In this document: positions 10,350 through 19,848 of the stretch, in pieces
How the letters are laid out: every line of letters begins with the position of its first letter
Numbering within the stretch: the first letter of the stretch is position 1
NCBI GenBank assembly: GCA_937992195.1
Contig: CALKKV010000038.1
Location: forward strand, 1-50,341
Source: an uncultured Gammaproteobacteria bacterium
GTDB lineage: Bacteria > Pseudomonadota > Gammaproteobacteria > Arenicellales > Poriferihabitantaceae
Direction of reading: 5' to 3'
Length of the DNA stretch: 50,341 nucleotides
The notes under the pieces: model-generated
The model's database searches: none
What the model was told of the DNA's origin: nothing
Seen by the model: only the letters and a program-made list of their open reading frames with translations
Made by a program: the position numbers and the translations under genes

Positions 10350-12647
10350 TTATCGGAATACAGTTCCGAATGAAATTTGGAAGTTTTCGATATCATCACC
10401 AGACTCTTCGTCGATCGGCTCACCGTAGCTCAAGCTGAATGGACCAAGCGGCGACAACCAGTTAAAGACAATACCAAACGAGTAGCGTAATTCATCAAGG
10501 TCCAGCTCCTGTCCGGTGCCAAATACCTGTCCACCATCGACAAAAAAGCCAAGACGTTTATCTTTACTCTGGCCGTCACCATACGCTGGAAGCAGTAACT
10601 CAGCGTTCACCAGTACGCGTCGATCACCACCCAGCGGAGCTGGTGTTTCGCCGGTATCTCTGGGGCCGAGAGAGCGCCCGTTATAACCACGAACAGATTT
10701 GGAACCTCCTGCAAAGTAGTTCTTAAAGAATGGCAGCCCGATATCTGCAGTATCGCCAAAGCCATCTCCATAGCCGAGTCCAAATCCGCCCTTTAAGGTG
10801 AATCGGTCAGACAGCGCCTGATAATAGGCTCCCTGTAAATTGATCTTAAAATATTCGAAATCACTACCCGGAGAACTGATCTCACCTCCCAAGCTCGCAA
10901 CGCCACCTCGGGTTGGAAAGAAGAAATTGTTTCTCGTGTCTTTTGATATACCTAAAGTAAACACCAAATTGTCAGACTCGGGGTTATTCTCAATGATGTC
11001 CAAAAATTCAGGTGGCGTGCCACTCGTGGCTTCGAGATCCAGTCGCTCCAACTCAGCGCCAAAGTTAAAGGAGTTGGTTTCTGAAATAGGTATCTTGTAC
11101 TGAACACCTATGGCAGTTGTATCAAGAATAAATTCAGCGGTGTCGATTTGCGAAGAGTCTACTTCTCTTCTGGTAAGGCTGATACTGCGACTCACACCGT
11201 CTTCGGTATGGTATGGATTGGTATATCGAATCGAAGCTTCGGTCGCCGCATCGGAGTTGTTAAGCGCTACGTTTAGCTCTCGGCCCGTTCCCAAGACATT
11301 GCGCTGCTGGTAGTTCACACCAAGCAATGCGCCATCAGCATCAGAAAAACCTACCGAAAGCTGAATGCTACCCGTATTACGCTCAACTACGGCCACCTGT
11401 AAATCGACCTGGTCAGTAGTTCCTGGAACAGCAGGTGTTTCGATAGTCACATTGTCGAAAAAGCCAAGACGATTCAGCCTATCTTGAGAACGTCGTACAG
11501 CACCGGCGGAGTACCATGCACTCTCTAACTGACGAAGCTCTCGCCGAATGACCTCGTCACGGGTATAGCTGTTACCGCTGATTTCTACCTTTCTAACGTA
11601 TACCCGTTGCTTCGAATCAACAGTGAAAACAGTCGACACCGTGTTGTTCTCACGATCAGTATTGTAGACCGGACGCACCTCAACAAAAGCAAACCCTTCA
11701 TCAGCAAATTTATCGGCAATCGCCTTTCGTGTTCGATTTACTGCTTTTCTCGAAAACGACGTACCTGGAACAATTGTCACCAGTTTATCTAAACCATCAA
11801 CCGAACCTTTTGACTCAATTGTGGTTTCACCAAACTTAAACTGCTCTCCTTCTTCAAGCGCAATACTGATAAATATATTCTGCTTATTGGGACTGATGTC
11901 TACACTGGAGGACACAATCTTAAAGTCATGAAAGCCTCGATCCAGATAGTAAGATCGAATAACCTCAAGATCGGCCTCAAGTTTTTGTCTGGAATACTGG
12001 TTACGGCTGCTAAAGATTCGCCACCCTTTGCGCTCGATCAGTTCTAATTCATCCTTCAACTTCGACGCTTTAATCTTGTTCGCGCCAACGATATTGATCT
12101 TCTTAATCTTGGCAACACGGCCTTCGGTAATTTTAATTTCGATTGCTACACGATTGCGTTCCAGCTCTTCCACAATGGTTTCTACTTTGGTGGAATAGCG
12201 GCCCATAGCAAGATAGGCTTGCTGAACTTCCCTCTCTACGAGCACCAAACTCGCCTTATTGAAGATGCGTCCTTCTACCAGCTCCGCATTTGCCAAGCCC
12301 TCCTGAAGACTCGATGTCTCAAGCTCCTCATTGCCGGTGATTTTGATTGTGGCAATAGAAGGTCTTTCTACAACCGACACCACCAGATCATTGCCATCTC
12401 GGTTTAGCTGAACATCTTTGAAAAAACCAGTTTCAAACAGTGTTTGTATACTGATCTTTGCTTCTTCATCATTCATTTCATCGCCAACCTTCAGCGGCAA
12501 ATAAATGAAGATCGTTCCAGCATCTAGTCTCTCTAAACCTTCAACCCGAATATCCGAGATAGTAAATGGCTCTGCGGCGTGCCCAGGAAGACTGAACAAC
12601 ATGACCATCAAGGCCAGAACGATTTTTTTCATATTTTGTTGATTCAT
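10350..12647 (-). CDS. bamA: outer membrane protein assembly factor BamA
   Basis: 765 residues. A signal peptide (MKKIVLALMVMLFSLPGHA) precedes five POTRA domains (first: FTISDIRVEGLERLDAGTIF; fifth: VRKVEISGNSYTRDEVIRREL) and a C-terminal 16-stranded Omp85 barrel from about residue 430. The barrel contains the conserved GGSKSVRGYNGRSLGPRD (VRGF/VRGY motif region). BamA inserts beta-barrel proteins into the outer membrane. Two ATGs are possible (12647, 12632); neither has a close Shine-Dalgarno sequence, although AAGGAG sits 17 bp before the first. The C-terminus reads SFGTVFR, with an arginine after the usual terminal aromatic residue. Confidence 0.97.
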   Translation of the reverse strand: MNQQNMKKIVLALMVMLFSLPGHAAEPFTISDIRVEGLERLDAGTIFIYLPLKVGDEMNDEEAKISIQTLFETGFFKDVQLNRDGNDLVVSVVERPSIATIKITGNEELETSSLQEGLANAELVEGRIFNKASLVLVEREVQQAYLAMGRYSTKVETIVEELERNRVAIEIKITEGRVAKIKKINIVGANKIKASKLKDELELIERKGWRIFSSRNQYSRQKLEADLEVIRSYYLDRGFHDFKIVSSSVDISPNKQNIFISIALEEGEQFKFGETTIESKGSVDGLDKLVTIVPGTSFSRKAVNRTRKAIADKFADEGFAFVEVRPVYNTDRENNTVSTVFTVDSKQRVYVRKVEISGNSYTRDEVIRRELRQLESAWYSAGAVRRSQDRLNRLGFFDNVTIETPAVPGTTDQVDLQVAVVERNTGSIQLSVGFSDADGALLGVNYQQRNVLGTGRELNVALNNSDAATEASIRYTNPYHTEDGVSRSISLTRREVDSSQIDTAEFILDTTAIGVQYKIPISETNSFNFGAELERLDLEATSGTPPEFLDIIENNPESDNLVFTLGISKDTRNNFFFPTRGGVASLGGEISSPGSDFEYFKINLQGAYYQALSDRFTLKGGFGLGYGDGFGDTADIGLPFFKNYFAGGSKSVRGYNGRSLGPRDTGETPAPLGGDRRVLVNAELLLPAYGDGQSKDKRLGFFVDGGQVFGTGQELDLDELRYSFGIVFNWLSPLGPFSLSYGEPIDEESGDDIENFQISFGTVFR

Positions 12648-12949
12648 TCGTAGCTAACTGCGTGCTCCTTTTAGCGGGAATTTCGTACTCGGAAATGATT
12701 TAGTGAAGCCAAAAGATTCACTGCAGTGGAATGGTAAATTTTACCTCAGAACGCCCAATGATCCTAACATCAGGAAATGACTATTCTTTAATCTGGTGTT
12801 AACACTTTTGATCGACGCTCGTGTTAGAAAATCGTGGAGTTCGGCAGGTATTTACGGCGATTTACTTGACGCCGAATCGAGCAATTACTCTGTTGCTTCG
12901 TGTTCAAGGCGTTTCAGGTTAGCGATCAAGTATTAAGCAAAAGAGACTG
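12648..12949. other. intergenic region between rseP and bamA
   Basis: 302 bp, longer than the gap usually found between rseP and bamA, so bamA may have its own promoter. On the minus strand I see a weak pair TTAGGA-18-TAAAAT reading toward bamA; the -10 overlaps the inverted repeat GGTAAATTTTACC at 12733-12745. A perfect 10-bp palindrome GTGTTAACAC is at 12796-12805. I could not find a convincing sigma-E promoter (GGAACTT...TCNNA), which would be expected for this gene. No protein-coding signal. Confidence 0.5.
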
Positions 12950-14296
12950 CTACATCAGGCCAAGCAACCGCATGATATCGTTGTAAAAAGCTAGCCCCAT
13001 CAGCAATGCGAGCATCAATAAGCCAATCTGCTGCCCACGAATCATAATGGCTTCAGAGGGCTCTTTACCGGTTACTGCTTCATAGCAAAAATACATTAAA
13101 TGTCCGCCATCAAGCACTGGGATTGGCAGCAGATTGAGCAACCCCAAACTGATACTAATAATTGCTAAAAAGCGCATAAAGTCAACAAAACCCGACTGCA
13201 CTGTGTTTCCAGCAAGTTGCGCAATGGTAATCGGACCGGACAAATTTTCCGTGGACATCTCTGTAGTGAGCATCTTACCGATAGCACGAAAAGTAATTGC
13301 GGTCATTCTCCAGTTATAGTCAATTGAAGCGGCGACTGCTTCAAGCGGACCATAGCGCAAACTGGTATTTTCAAACGAAGGCATAAACAATCCAATTCGT
13401 CCGATTTCCTTGTTCTCTTCCGCTCTGGCCGGGGTGATTTCCAGCTGCACAAGAGCGTCGTTACGACGCACTTCAAAGCTAAGGCTTTGCTCAGGGCTCG
13501 CCGAAACAATCTCTACCATGTCATACCAATTAGCGATCGGTTTGTTGTCTATCCCAACAATTTCATCGCCTTCAATCAAACCTGAAAGCTCAGCAGGCGC
13601 ACCGGGCTGCATTCGACCTACCAGCGCTTTGGGTGGAGTAGGATAAATACCTAGTTGCGAGGTAATTGGCCGTCTGGTCAGCGTATTTGGGTCGATTTTT
13701 CCAAAGTCGACGTCAATCACTCGCTTTTGCCCGGACACGTCTGCGACTTCAAATTGCAAGGCACTGCCTTTCATTGCCTGGTGCAACATGAAAAACTCGT
13801 GCTGTCGCCAGGTCTGAATTTCTCTGCCATTGACCGATAACATGGTATCGCCAGGCTTAAAGCCAGCTTGCTCAGCTCGAGAGTCAGGACCAATATCGCC
13901 GATCGTCGGTCGAATATCAGGTGTTCCAATCTGGAAAACCAGCCAAATAGCGAGAATAGCGAAAATAAAGTTAAAAGCCGGACCTGCAAATACCACCGCA
14001 CTTCGGACCCACAAGGGCTTGTTATTGAACGCCTGCGGCCTTTCACTCTCGGCAACCTCACCTTCTCTTTCATCGAGCATTTTCACAAACCCACCCAATG
14101 GCACCGCACCAATCACATATTCACATGGATCGTCTTTACGTCTCCAGGAGAACAGCGTTTTTCCAAATCCAATAGAGAACTTAAGCACTTTTACCTTAAG
14201 TAGACGCGCAATCCAAAAGTGGCCAAATTCGTGCACCGTGACCAAAATCGCAATGGCGATCAGAAAGCCAAGCACATTTAAGAGTATTCCGCTCAT
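12950..14296 (-). CDS. rseP: RIP metalloprotease, site-2 protease
   Basis: 448 residues. RseP cleaves the anti-sigma factor RseA within the inner membrane to release sigma-E. The zinc motif HEFGH is at residues 23-27 in the first transmembrane segment, and the second metal-ligand motif LPIPVLDGGH is near residue 395. Two PDZ domains lie between (IGDIGPDSRAEQAGFKPGDT and VGRMQPGAPAELSGLIEGDE). It ends in hydrophobic helices (IGLLMLALLMGLAFYNDIM). It lies between dxr and bamA, the normal gammaproteobacterial order. Confidence 0.97.
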   Translation of the reverse strand: MSGILLNVLGFLIAIAILVTVHEFGHFWIARLLKVKVLKFSIGFGKTLFSWRRKDDPCEYVIGAVPLGGFVKMLDEREGEVAESERPQAFNNKPLWVRSAVVFAGPAFNFIFAILAIWLVFQIGTPDIRPTIGDIGPDSRAEQAGFKPGDTMLSVNGREIQTWRQHEFFMLHQAMKGSALQFEVADVSGQKRVIDVDFGKIDPNTLTRRPITSQLGIYPTPPKALVGRMQPGAPAELSGLIEGDEIVGIDNKPIANWYDMVEIVSASPEQSLSFEVRRNDALVQLEITPARAEENKEIGRIGLFMPSFENTSLRYGPLEAVAASIDYNWRMTAITFRAIGKMLTTEMSTENLSGPITIAQLAGNTVQSGFVDFMRFLAIISISLGLLNLLPIPVLDGGHLMYFCYEAVTGKEPSEAIMIRGQQIGLLMLALLMGLAFYNDIMRLLGLM

Positions 14297-14374
14297 TAAC
14301 CTGTTCTCAAATTTAAAAAGGACAATACTGCGTTGCTGATAGACATAGCTGATTCAGGGGATATATTGAATTAT

Positions 14375-15574
14375 CTAGACCTGACAGGAAGCAACTAGTT
14401 TCGTCGCAACCGCCCTCGCCTGTTCATCACTCGCAATTGCTGACGCCAGGGTAACTTCAGGCTCGAATCCGGAAACGCTAATGGTATCACTGACCACAGT
14501 GGTTATCTGGTCAAATCGAATGCGATTCGCCAAAAATGCCGCTACAGCGATTTCGTTTGCAGCATTTAGCACCGCGGGCGCATTTCCCCCGGCCTGCGCC
14601 GCCTTTCTCGCCAAACCAAGAGCCGGAAATTTCTGTGTATCCGGTGGTTCGAAGTCAAAACGATTCATTGAAAATAGGTCAAGACTGGAGACACCCGACT
14701 CAATTCGACTTGGCCAACCCAGCGCATTGGCGATAGGAACGCCCATATCCGGATTTGCCATCTGCGCAATCACCGAACCATCTACAAACTCAACCATGGA
14801 ATGCACCGCGCTCTGGGGATGGATCACGATCTCAACCATTGACTCATCGATACCGAATAAAACACAGGCCTCAATTAGCTCTAGCCCTTTGTTCATCATG
14901 GTGGCCGAATCCACCGAAATCTTCTTTCCCATATCCCAGTTCGGATGGGCACAAGCTTGCTCGGGAGTGATCTTTGAGAACGTGTCGAGATCAACTTGGC
15001 GAAACGGGCCGCCCGATCCGGTCAGCAACACTTTACGAACGCCAAACTCACGGTGACTTTGTTGATCGCCAAGCCGGCTCTGCCAGGCATCAGGTAAGCA
15101 TTGAAAAATTGCGTTGTGCTCGCTGTCCAGCGGCAAAATCGTTGCTTGGTGCTGTTGGGCCAAAGCCATAATAGCGGGACCCAGCATAACCAGAGGTTCT
15201 TTATTGGCGATGAGCACTTTACATCCCTGACGCACTGCAGCGAGGGTAGAAGGCAAACCCGCAGCACCAACGATAGCGCAAACCACGGTGTCCACTTGCT
15301 GTTCAACAAGCGCATCCAGACTCCCAGCACCGGTGGAAACTGTGATTGACAGATTCCTTTGTTCGAGCTCAATACGCAAGTTGTCAGCTGCCTCAACATC
15401 GACCATTACAACATGCTCAGGTTTAAATTCCAGGCACTGCGCAAGCATCAACCCACTGTTCTTGTTAGCCGCTAGCGCTGAAACATTGAATCGATCAGGA
15501 TGACGGCGAACTACCTCCAGAGTAGTAACACCAACCGATCCGGTAGATCCCAGAATCGCAACGCTTTCAGTCAC
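14375..15574 (-). CDS. dxr: 1-deoxy-D-xylulose-5-phosphate reductoisomerase
   Basis: 399 residues; second step of the MEP pathway to isoprenoids. The NADPH motif is ILGSTGSVG near the N-terminus, followed by VLIANKEPLVMLG, the metal/substrate segment LPLDSEHNAIFQ and the flexible loop HPNWDMGKKISVDSATMMNKG. I chose the GTG at 15574: it overlaps the cdsA stop codon (GTGA), and the resulting start (TESVAILGSTGSVG after fMet) matches the family N-terminus. Two further GTG codons 12-15 bp upstream are alternatives. No Shine-Dalgarno sequence is obvious, consistent with coupling to cdsA. Confidence 0.96.
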   Translation of the reverse strand: MTESVAILGSTGSVGVTTLEVVRRHPDRFNVSALAANKNSGLMLAQCLEFKPEHVVMVDVEAADNLRIELEQRNLSITVSTGAGSLDALVEQQVDTVVCAIVGAAGLPSTLAAVRQGCKVLIANKEPLVMLGPAIMALAQQHQATILPLDSEHNAIFQCLPDAWQSRLGDQQSHREFGVRKVLLTGSGGPFRQVDLDTFSKITPEQACAHPNWDMGKKISVDSATMMNKGLELIEACVLFGIDESMVEIVIHPQSAVHSMVEFVDGSVIAQMANPDMGVPIANALGWPSRIESGVSSLDLFSMNRFDFEPPDTQKFPALGLARKAAQAGGNAPAVLNAANEIAVAAFLANRIRFDQITTVVSDTISVSGFEPEVTLASAIASDEQARAVATKLVASCQV

Positions 15575-16395
15575 GACAAAAGCCACCACACACAGGCAAA
15601 CACGGGCATTGCGGCCAATAAGCCGTCAATACGATCGAGTAAACCGCCATGCCCAGGTAGCAGTTTGCCACTGTCTTTCACACCTGCATGGCGTTTAAGT
15701 CGACTCACATACAAGTCTCCTGCAACACTGACCAAAGCTGCAAAAAAAGCTGCCACCAACCAAGCCACTAGCGCGCTGGTCGTGAGATTCAATAAAAGCG
15801 ATGCGCCGAGCCAGGCGATCAGCAGTGCACCAACCAACCCACCAATTACACCTTCAACGGTTTTACCTGGGCTAATAGAGGGCGCTAACTTGCGACGGCC
15901 AAAATTCACGCCTGCGAAATAGGCAAAGGTATCAGCTGCCCAAACAACAATGATGGCGATCAATACTTTAATGTGGCCGTCGGGATCATGCATTCGAATC
16001 CAGACCATCGCAGCCCAAGCGAACAACAAAATCGCGATGCCCAAAATCCATTCAGTTAGCTGGCTACGCTGATATTCAATACCTTTTGACAGAACTACTA
16101 TTTGGGCAATCCAAAATAGTGTACCGACAACCAACAAAACAGGAATTAATGCAGGAACAGAATTATGCACCACCGGCGCATCGAGGATAAAAAGGATCAC
16201 CGCCACACTCAACAATCCTAACGCACCAACTACATACCCTGTGTTCGATTTAAGTGTTAGTCCGTTCCATTCAAATAGCCCGATCACCATTAGAAGCAAC
16301 ATCGCTTCGGCAAACAGGCTGACAGGCAGAAACCAAACTAACGCGACCGCTATTGGCGCTAGTATAGATGCCGTAATTATCCGGGTACGTAACAT
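15571..16395 (-). CDS. cdsA: phosphatidate cytidylyltransferase
   Basis: 274 residues, polytopic inner-membrane protein. It makes CDP-diacylglycerol from phosphatidic acid and CTP, the entry point to phospholipids. Hydrophobic segments run through most of the sequence (ITASILAPIAVALVWFLPV, AMLLLMVIGLF, VVGALGLLSVAVILFIL). The C-terminal signature is intact: SISPGKTVEGVIGG followed by VAGDLYVSRLKRHAGVKDSG and LLPGHGGLLDRIDGLL. It sits between uppS and dxr and shares its stop codon region with the dxr start. Confidence 0.96.
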   Translation of the reverse strand: MLRTRIITASILAPIAVALVWFLPVSLFAEAMLLLMVIGLFEWNGLTLKSNTGYVVGALGLLSVAVILFILDAPVVHNSVPALIPVLLVVGTLFWIAQIVVLSKGIEYQRSQLTEWILGIAILLFAWAAMVWIRMHDPDGHIKVLIAIIVVWAADTFAYFAGVNFGRRKLAPSISPGKTVEGVIGGLVGALLIAWLGASLLLNLTTSALVAWLVAAFFAALVSVAGDLYVSRLKRHAGVKDSGKLLPGHGGLLDRIDGLLAAMPVFACVWWLLS

Positions 16396-16430
16396 TCTAA
16401 AGTTGCTCAGATATCACAGCATAGTCAGGC

Positions 16431-17201
16431 TTACGCAACGCCCGTGACCTGCTCACTGGTTTGCCCAAATCGACGCTCTCGCCCGGCAAAATAATCCAGC
16501 GCTTGATCAAGACAGTCGCCGTCGAAATCGGGCCAATATACATCTGTAAAAAACAATTCAGTATAAGCCAACTGCCAAAGCAAGAAGTTACTGATACGCT
16601 TTTCACCACCGGTTCGAATAAATAGATCCGGTTCAGGTAAGTCGCTGGTAGCAAGGTGATTTTCGATTAATTCAGCATCGACTGCGTCTGCTTGAACAGT
16701 GCCGCGCTCGACTTCTTTGGCAATCGACTGACACGCTTGAGTCATATCCCAACGACCGCCGTAGTTAATTGCGATAGTGACGTTTAAAGCAGTATTGTCT
16801 TTGGTTAACGCCTCTGCATCAGCAATCTTTTTTTGTAACCTTTTAGGAAAGCGGCCAAGATCACCAATCACACGCAGTCGGATGGCGTGCTCATGCATTT
16901 TTAGCAACTCATTCTCCAGGGTCGAATAAAGCAGCTCGATCAACAGTTTTACCTCTGTTGAAGGGCGATTCCAATTCTCACTACTGAAGGCGAATAGCGT
17001 TAAATAAGGAATATTTCGCTCGCCGCAGTCGCCCACCATTTTTTTTACTGCTTCGACGCCGCGACGATGTCCGGCAACCCTCGGCAATCCTCGTTGACGC
17101 GCCCATCGGCCGTTGCCATCCATGATGACGGCAATATGCTGAGGACGTTTGTCTTCGTCTCGCGGAGACCGAGACACGGTTTGTTTGCTTTGCGCAAGCA
17201 T
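16431..17201 (-). CDS. uppS: polyprenyl diphosphate (undecaprenyl) synthase
   Basis: 256 residues from the ATG at 17201; a TTG two codons upstream only lengthens it slightly. UppS makes undecaprenyl diphosphate, the lipid carrier for peptidoglycan and O-antigen. The catalytic Asp is in IMDGNGRWARQRG, followed by GHRRGVEAVKK, FAFSSENWNRP, and the C-terminal RTGGEKRISNFLLWQLAYTE. The N-terminal ~20 residues (AQSKQTVSRSPRDEDKRPQ) are polar and poorly conserved. It lies 34 bp after frr. Confidence 0.96.
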   Translation of the reverse strand: MLAQSKQTVSRSPRDEDKRPQHIAVIMDGNGRWARQRGLPRVAGHRRGVEAVKKMVGDCGERNIPYLTLFAFSSENWNRPSTEVKLLIELLYSTLENELLKMHEHAIRLRVIGDLGRFPKRLQKKIADAEALTKDNTALNVTIAINYGGRWDMTQACQSIAKEVERGTVQADAVDAELIENHLATSDLPEPDLFIRTGGEKRISNFLLWQLAYTELFFTDVYWPDFDGDCLDQALDYFAGRERRFGQTSEQVTGVA

Positions 17202-17235
17202 CGGCAAGAAAGTTAAGAACTGGAAGCGAAAAACT

Positions 17236-17793
17236 CTATACTTCCATTACCTCTTTTTCCTTTTCGGCGACGACTTCGTCAATCATCGCTACATATTTAT
17301 CGGTAATTTTCTGCAAAGTCCCTTCCGATTGTTTTTCCTCATCCTGGGTAATCTCCTTCTCTTTAAGGAGCTCTCGCACTGTTTGAATGGCATCACGACG
17401 CACGTTCCGAATAGCGATCTTGCCTTCTTCGCCTTCGTTTTTCACAACTTTCGCCATCGTAAGACGACGTTCTTCGGTCATTGGCGGTAAGGGGATGCGC
17501 ATGGTTTCACCCGCGGTAACCGGATTCAGCCCTAAATCAGATTCAAGAATAGCGCGCTCAACGGGAGCAAGCATGCTCTTTTCCCAGGGCTGCACTGTCA
17601 GCGTGCGGGCATCGCCCACTGCAATCGTTGCAACCTGACTGATCGGTGTTGCTGTACCGTAGTAGTCAACGGTTAAGTGCTCTAGTAGCGCTGGAGACGC
17701 ACGGCCAGTCCGAATCCGGCTCATCGCATCACGGGTCGACTCCACAGACTTTAGCATTCGTGCTTCAGCGTCCTTCTGGATTTCGTCTATCAT
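17236..17793 (-). CDS. frr: ribosome recycling factor
   Basis: 185 residues from the ATG at 17793, exactly the usual family length. The open frame runs 45 codons further upstream, but AGGA 9 bp before this ATG and the N-terminus MIDEIQKDAEARMLKSVES decide the start. RRF splits post-termination ribosomes together with EF-G. Conserved stretches: RIRTGRASPALLEHLTVDYYG, VQPWEKSMLAPVERAILESD, RRLTMAKVVKNEGEEGKIAIRN. It is downstream of pyrH across a 182-bp gap in which I see no gene. Confidence 0.97.
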   Translation of the reverse strand: MIDEIQKDAEARMLKSVESTRDAMSRIRTGRASPALLEHLTVDYYGTATPISQVATIAVGDARTLTVQPWEKSMLAPVERAILESDLGLNPVTAGETMRIPLPPMTEERRLTMAKVVKNEGEEGKIAIRNVRRDAIQTVRELLKEKEITQDEEKQSEGTLQKITDKYVAMIDEVVAEKEKEVMEV

Positions 17794-17975
17794 TTTTTTG
17801 TCCTGATCACGGATTTTTATAAGCGCGGTATTATAGTTTCTATCGACATGGGCTGTCATTGCGAATGTCGACCCTGAACGCGTCAAACAAATGAGAATTA
17901 CCCAAAAAAAATCAGCGGTTCTGAACAATAGACATCGGCGACCTAGCGAATAAGCACCAAGCGAACAACAAATGC

Positions 17976-18716
17976 TTAGATTTCTGGCCGATCCATTATC
18001 AGGGTTCCAACAGGCTCTCCTTTCACCATTTTAATCAGACTGCCTTCCTGATGCAGATCTAGAACCTGAATGGGCATTTGATTTTCCTCGCACAGCGTAA
18101 TCGCGGTCATGTCCATGACTTTCAGCCGTTTTTGCACAACCTCGTCAAATGTGAGTCGGTCAAAGCGCATTGCTTGAGGGTTTTTCTCCGGGTCTGAGTC
18201 ATATACTCCGTCCACCCGGGTTGCCTTCACCATGATTTCCGCACCGATTTCCAGCGCCCGCAGGCTGGCTGCGGTATCCGTCGTAAATAGTGGGTTACCC
18301 GTGCCAGCGGCAAATATCACAACGCGCCCGAGCGACAGATGCTTCAGCGCTCTTGCACGAATATAGGGCTCCGCGACACCGCGAATTTCAATTGCCGATA
18401 GAACTCTGGATGAGACGTCCAGTGCTTCCAGCGCCTGCTGCAGTGCCAGCGCATTCATCGCAGTGGCCAGCATTCCAATGTAATCGGAACTCACTCTGTC
18501 CATTCCCTGGGAGGCAGCGCTCATTCCACGGAAGAAATTGCCACCGCCAATCACGATACCCAGCTCCACACCAAGATCAAGGATATTTTTCAATTCCTGA
18601 GCGGTATGGCTCAGGATATCACCCTCGATCCCGAATTTCTCATCTCCGGCTAACGCTTCGCCGCTCAACTTGAGCAACACTCGCTGCCAGGCTGGAGATG
18701 CGTTTTTGCTAGTCAT
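17976..18716 (-). CDS. pyrH: UMP kinase
   Basis: 246 residues. It phosphorylates UMP to UDP; a hexameric bacterial enzyme of the amino-acid-kinase fold. Motifs: RVLLKLSGEALAG, IVIGGGNFFRG, GTGNPLFTTDTAASLRALEI and VDGVYDSDPEKNP. The ATG at 18716 gives MTSKNASPAWQRVLLK. It lies 23 bp after tsf, as in the conserved rpsB-tsf-pyrH-frr order. Confidence 0.97.
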   Translation of the reverse strand: MTSKNASPAWQRVLLKLSGEALAGDEKFGIEGDILSHTAQELKNILDLGVELGIVIGGGNFFRGMSAASQGMDRVSSDYIGMLATAMNALALQQALEALDVSSRVLSAIEIRGVAEPYIRARALKHLSLGRVVIFAAGTGNPLFTTDTAASLRALEIGAEIMVKATRVDGVYDSDPEKNPQAMRFDRLTFDEVVQKRLKVMDMTAITLCEENQMPIQVLDLHQEGSLIKMVKGEPVGTLIMDRPEI

Positions 18717-18739
18717 GCGTTGAGGAAACTATGAATGGG

Positions 18740-19609
18740 CTACTGACCCGCCTGCGCCATTACTTCAGCGACAAAGTCATCCTGCTTCTTTTCAATACCC
18801 TCGCCAACTTCCATTCGCGACATCCGCTTTACCGATGCGCTATTGGCTTTCAACAGTTCTGCAACGGTTTGATCCGGATTTTTCACGAAAGGCTGCCCTA
18901 GAAGCGTATTCTCCTTTAGGAATTTCTTCATTCGACCACCAATCATCTTCTCGATGATGTCATCAGGCTTACCGCTTTCTTTGGCTTGGGCAATAAAGAT
19001 ATCTTTCTCTTTCGCAAGCACATCCGGATCCATTTCTTCTTCAGAAACACACAGCGGATTGCTCGCTGCAATATGCATCGCAATGTCCCGCCCCAGCTGA
19101 TCGTCACCACCTTCAAGCAGAACCATTACACCGATACGGTTGCCATGCAGATACGTGCTCACTATGCCTTCAGAAACATCAAAACGATCAAATCGCCGTA
19201 CATTGATGTTTTCTCCAATGGTAGAGATTAGAGCCTGACGTGCTTCTTCTACAGTGCCACTGTCAACCGATACTGCTGCCAGCGCATCAACGTCTGACAC
19301 AGAGCCGCCGACCACCGCGTTCGCAACTTCCTTACAAAAATGATTAAAAGAATCATCTTTGGCAACAAAGTCAGTTTCACAATTTATCTCCACCAACGCA
19401 CCCGCGTCGGCATTCGCGGCAGAGACAATGACGCCCTCTGCGGCGATTCGGCCGGCTTTTTTCTCTGCCGCAGCCGCGCCTTTAATGCGAAGCTCTTCGA
19501 TCGCAGCGTCGATATCGCCGTTGGTTTGAGTCAAAATCTTCTTGCACTCCATCATGCCAGCGCCTGTACGCTCGCGGAGTTCTTTTACCATTGAAGCAGT
19601 AATTGCCAT
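18740..19609 (-). CDS. tsf: translation elongation factor Ts
   Basis: 289 residues. EF-Ts exchanges GDP for GTP on EF-Tu. The N-terminal UBA-like module is MAITASMVKELRERTGAGMMECKK. The TDFV segment follows (EINCETDFVAKDDSF), then the core subdomains (GRDIAMHIAASNPL) and the C-terminal LLGQPFVKNPDQTV. It is separated from rpsB by a 239-bp stretch rich in hairpins, listed separately. Confidence 0.97.
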   Translation of the reverse strand: MAITASMVKELRERTGAGMMECKKILTQTNGDIDAAIEELRIKGAAAAEKKAGRIAAEGVIVSAANADAGALVEINCETDFVAKDDSFNHFCKEVANAVVGGSVSDVDALAAVSVDSGTVEEARQALISTIGENINVRRFDRFDVSEGIVSTYLHGNRIGVMVLLEGGDDQLGRDIAMHIAASNPLCVSEEEMDPDVLAKEKDIFIAQAKESGKPDDIIEKMIGGRMKKFLKENTLLGQPFVKNPDQTVAELLKANSASVKRMSRMEVGEGIEKKQDDFVAEVMAQAGQ

Positions 19610-19848
19610 CGATGCGAATTCCAGTTAATCAAATTAAGTATTAAGCGCCTGCAAACGATTCGCGATCAATCGATTCGCCGACTTTTGCGTATTCCGCAGT
19701 AGTCAAGTTCAGACGCGTGGTCCCTGAGACCTGTCTCAGGAAGTGGTTTTGGCTGCGCTGATCATCAGCGCTAGTCATAACGCCGAAACGCTAGTAAGAG
19801 CCGTTAAATTGGGAAATAGCTGTGTCAGTATACCTTCACAGCTATAGC
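19610..19848 (-). promoter_or_regulatory. hairpin-rich rpsB-tsf intercistronic region
   Basis: Three perfect inverted repeats lie between the rpsB stop and the tsf start. ATAGCTGTG/CACAGCTAT at 19816-19845 begins 3 bp after the rpsB stop. The near-continuous palindrome GCGCTGATCATCAGCGC is at 19755-19771. CCTGAGA/TCTCAGG is at 19723-19740. The first hairpin is followed by TTTCCCAATTT rather than a clean T-run, so it could be a partial terminator or mRNA stabiliser that sets the S2:EF-Ts ratio. The coordinates and pairing are read directly; the function is inferred. Confidence 0.5.

Noticed and set aside
12648..12949. Sigma-E promoter for bamA
   Set aside because: Searched the minus strand for GGAACTT-N16-TCNNA; only partial GAACT matches at wrong spacing.
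13830..14339. Long antisense ORFs opposite rseP, dxr, lpxD and other core genes
   Set aside because: They mirror the codon structure of well-identified genes on the other strand and resemble no protein.
17794..17928. 45-codon N-terminal extension of ribosome recycling factor
   Set aside because: The internal ATG has a Shine-Dalgarno sequence and yields exactly the conserved 185-residue protein.
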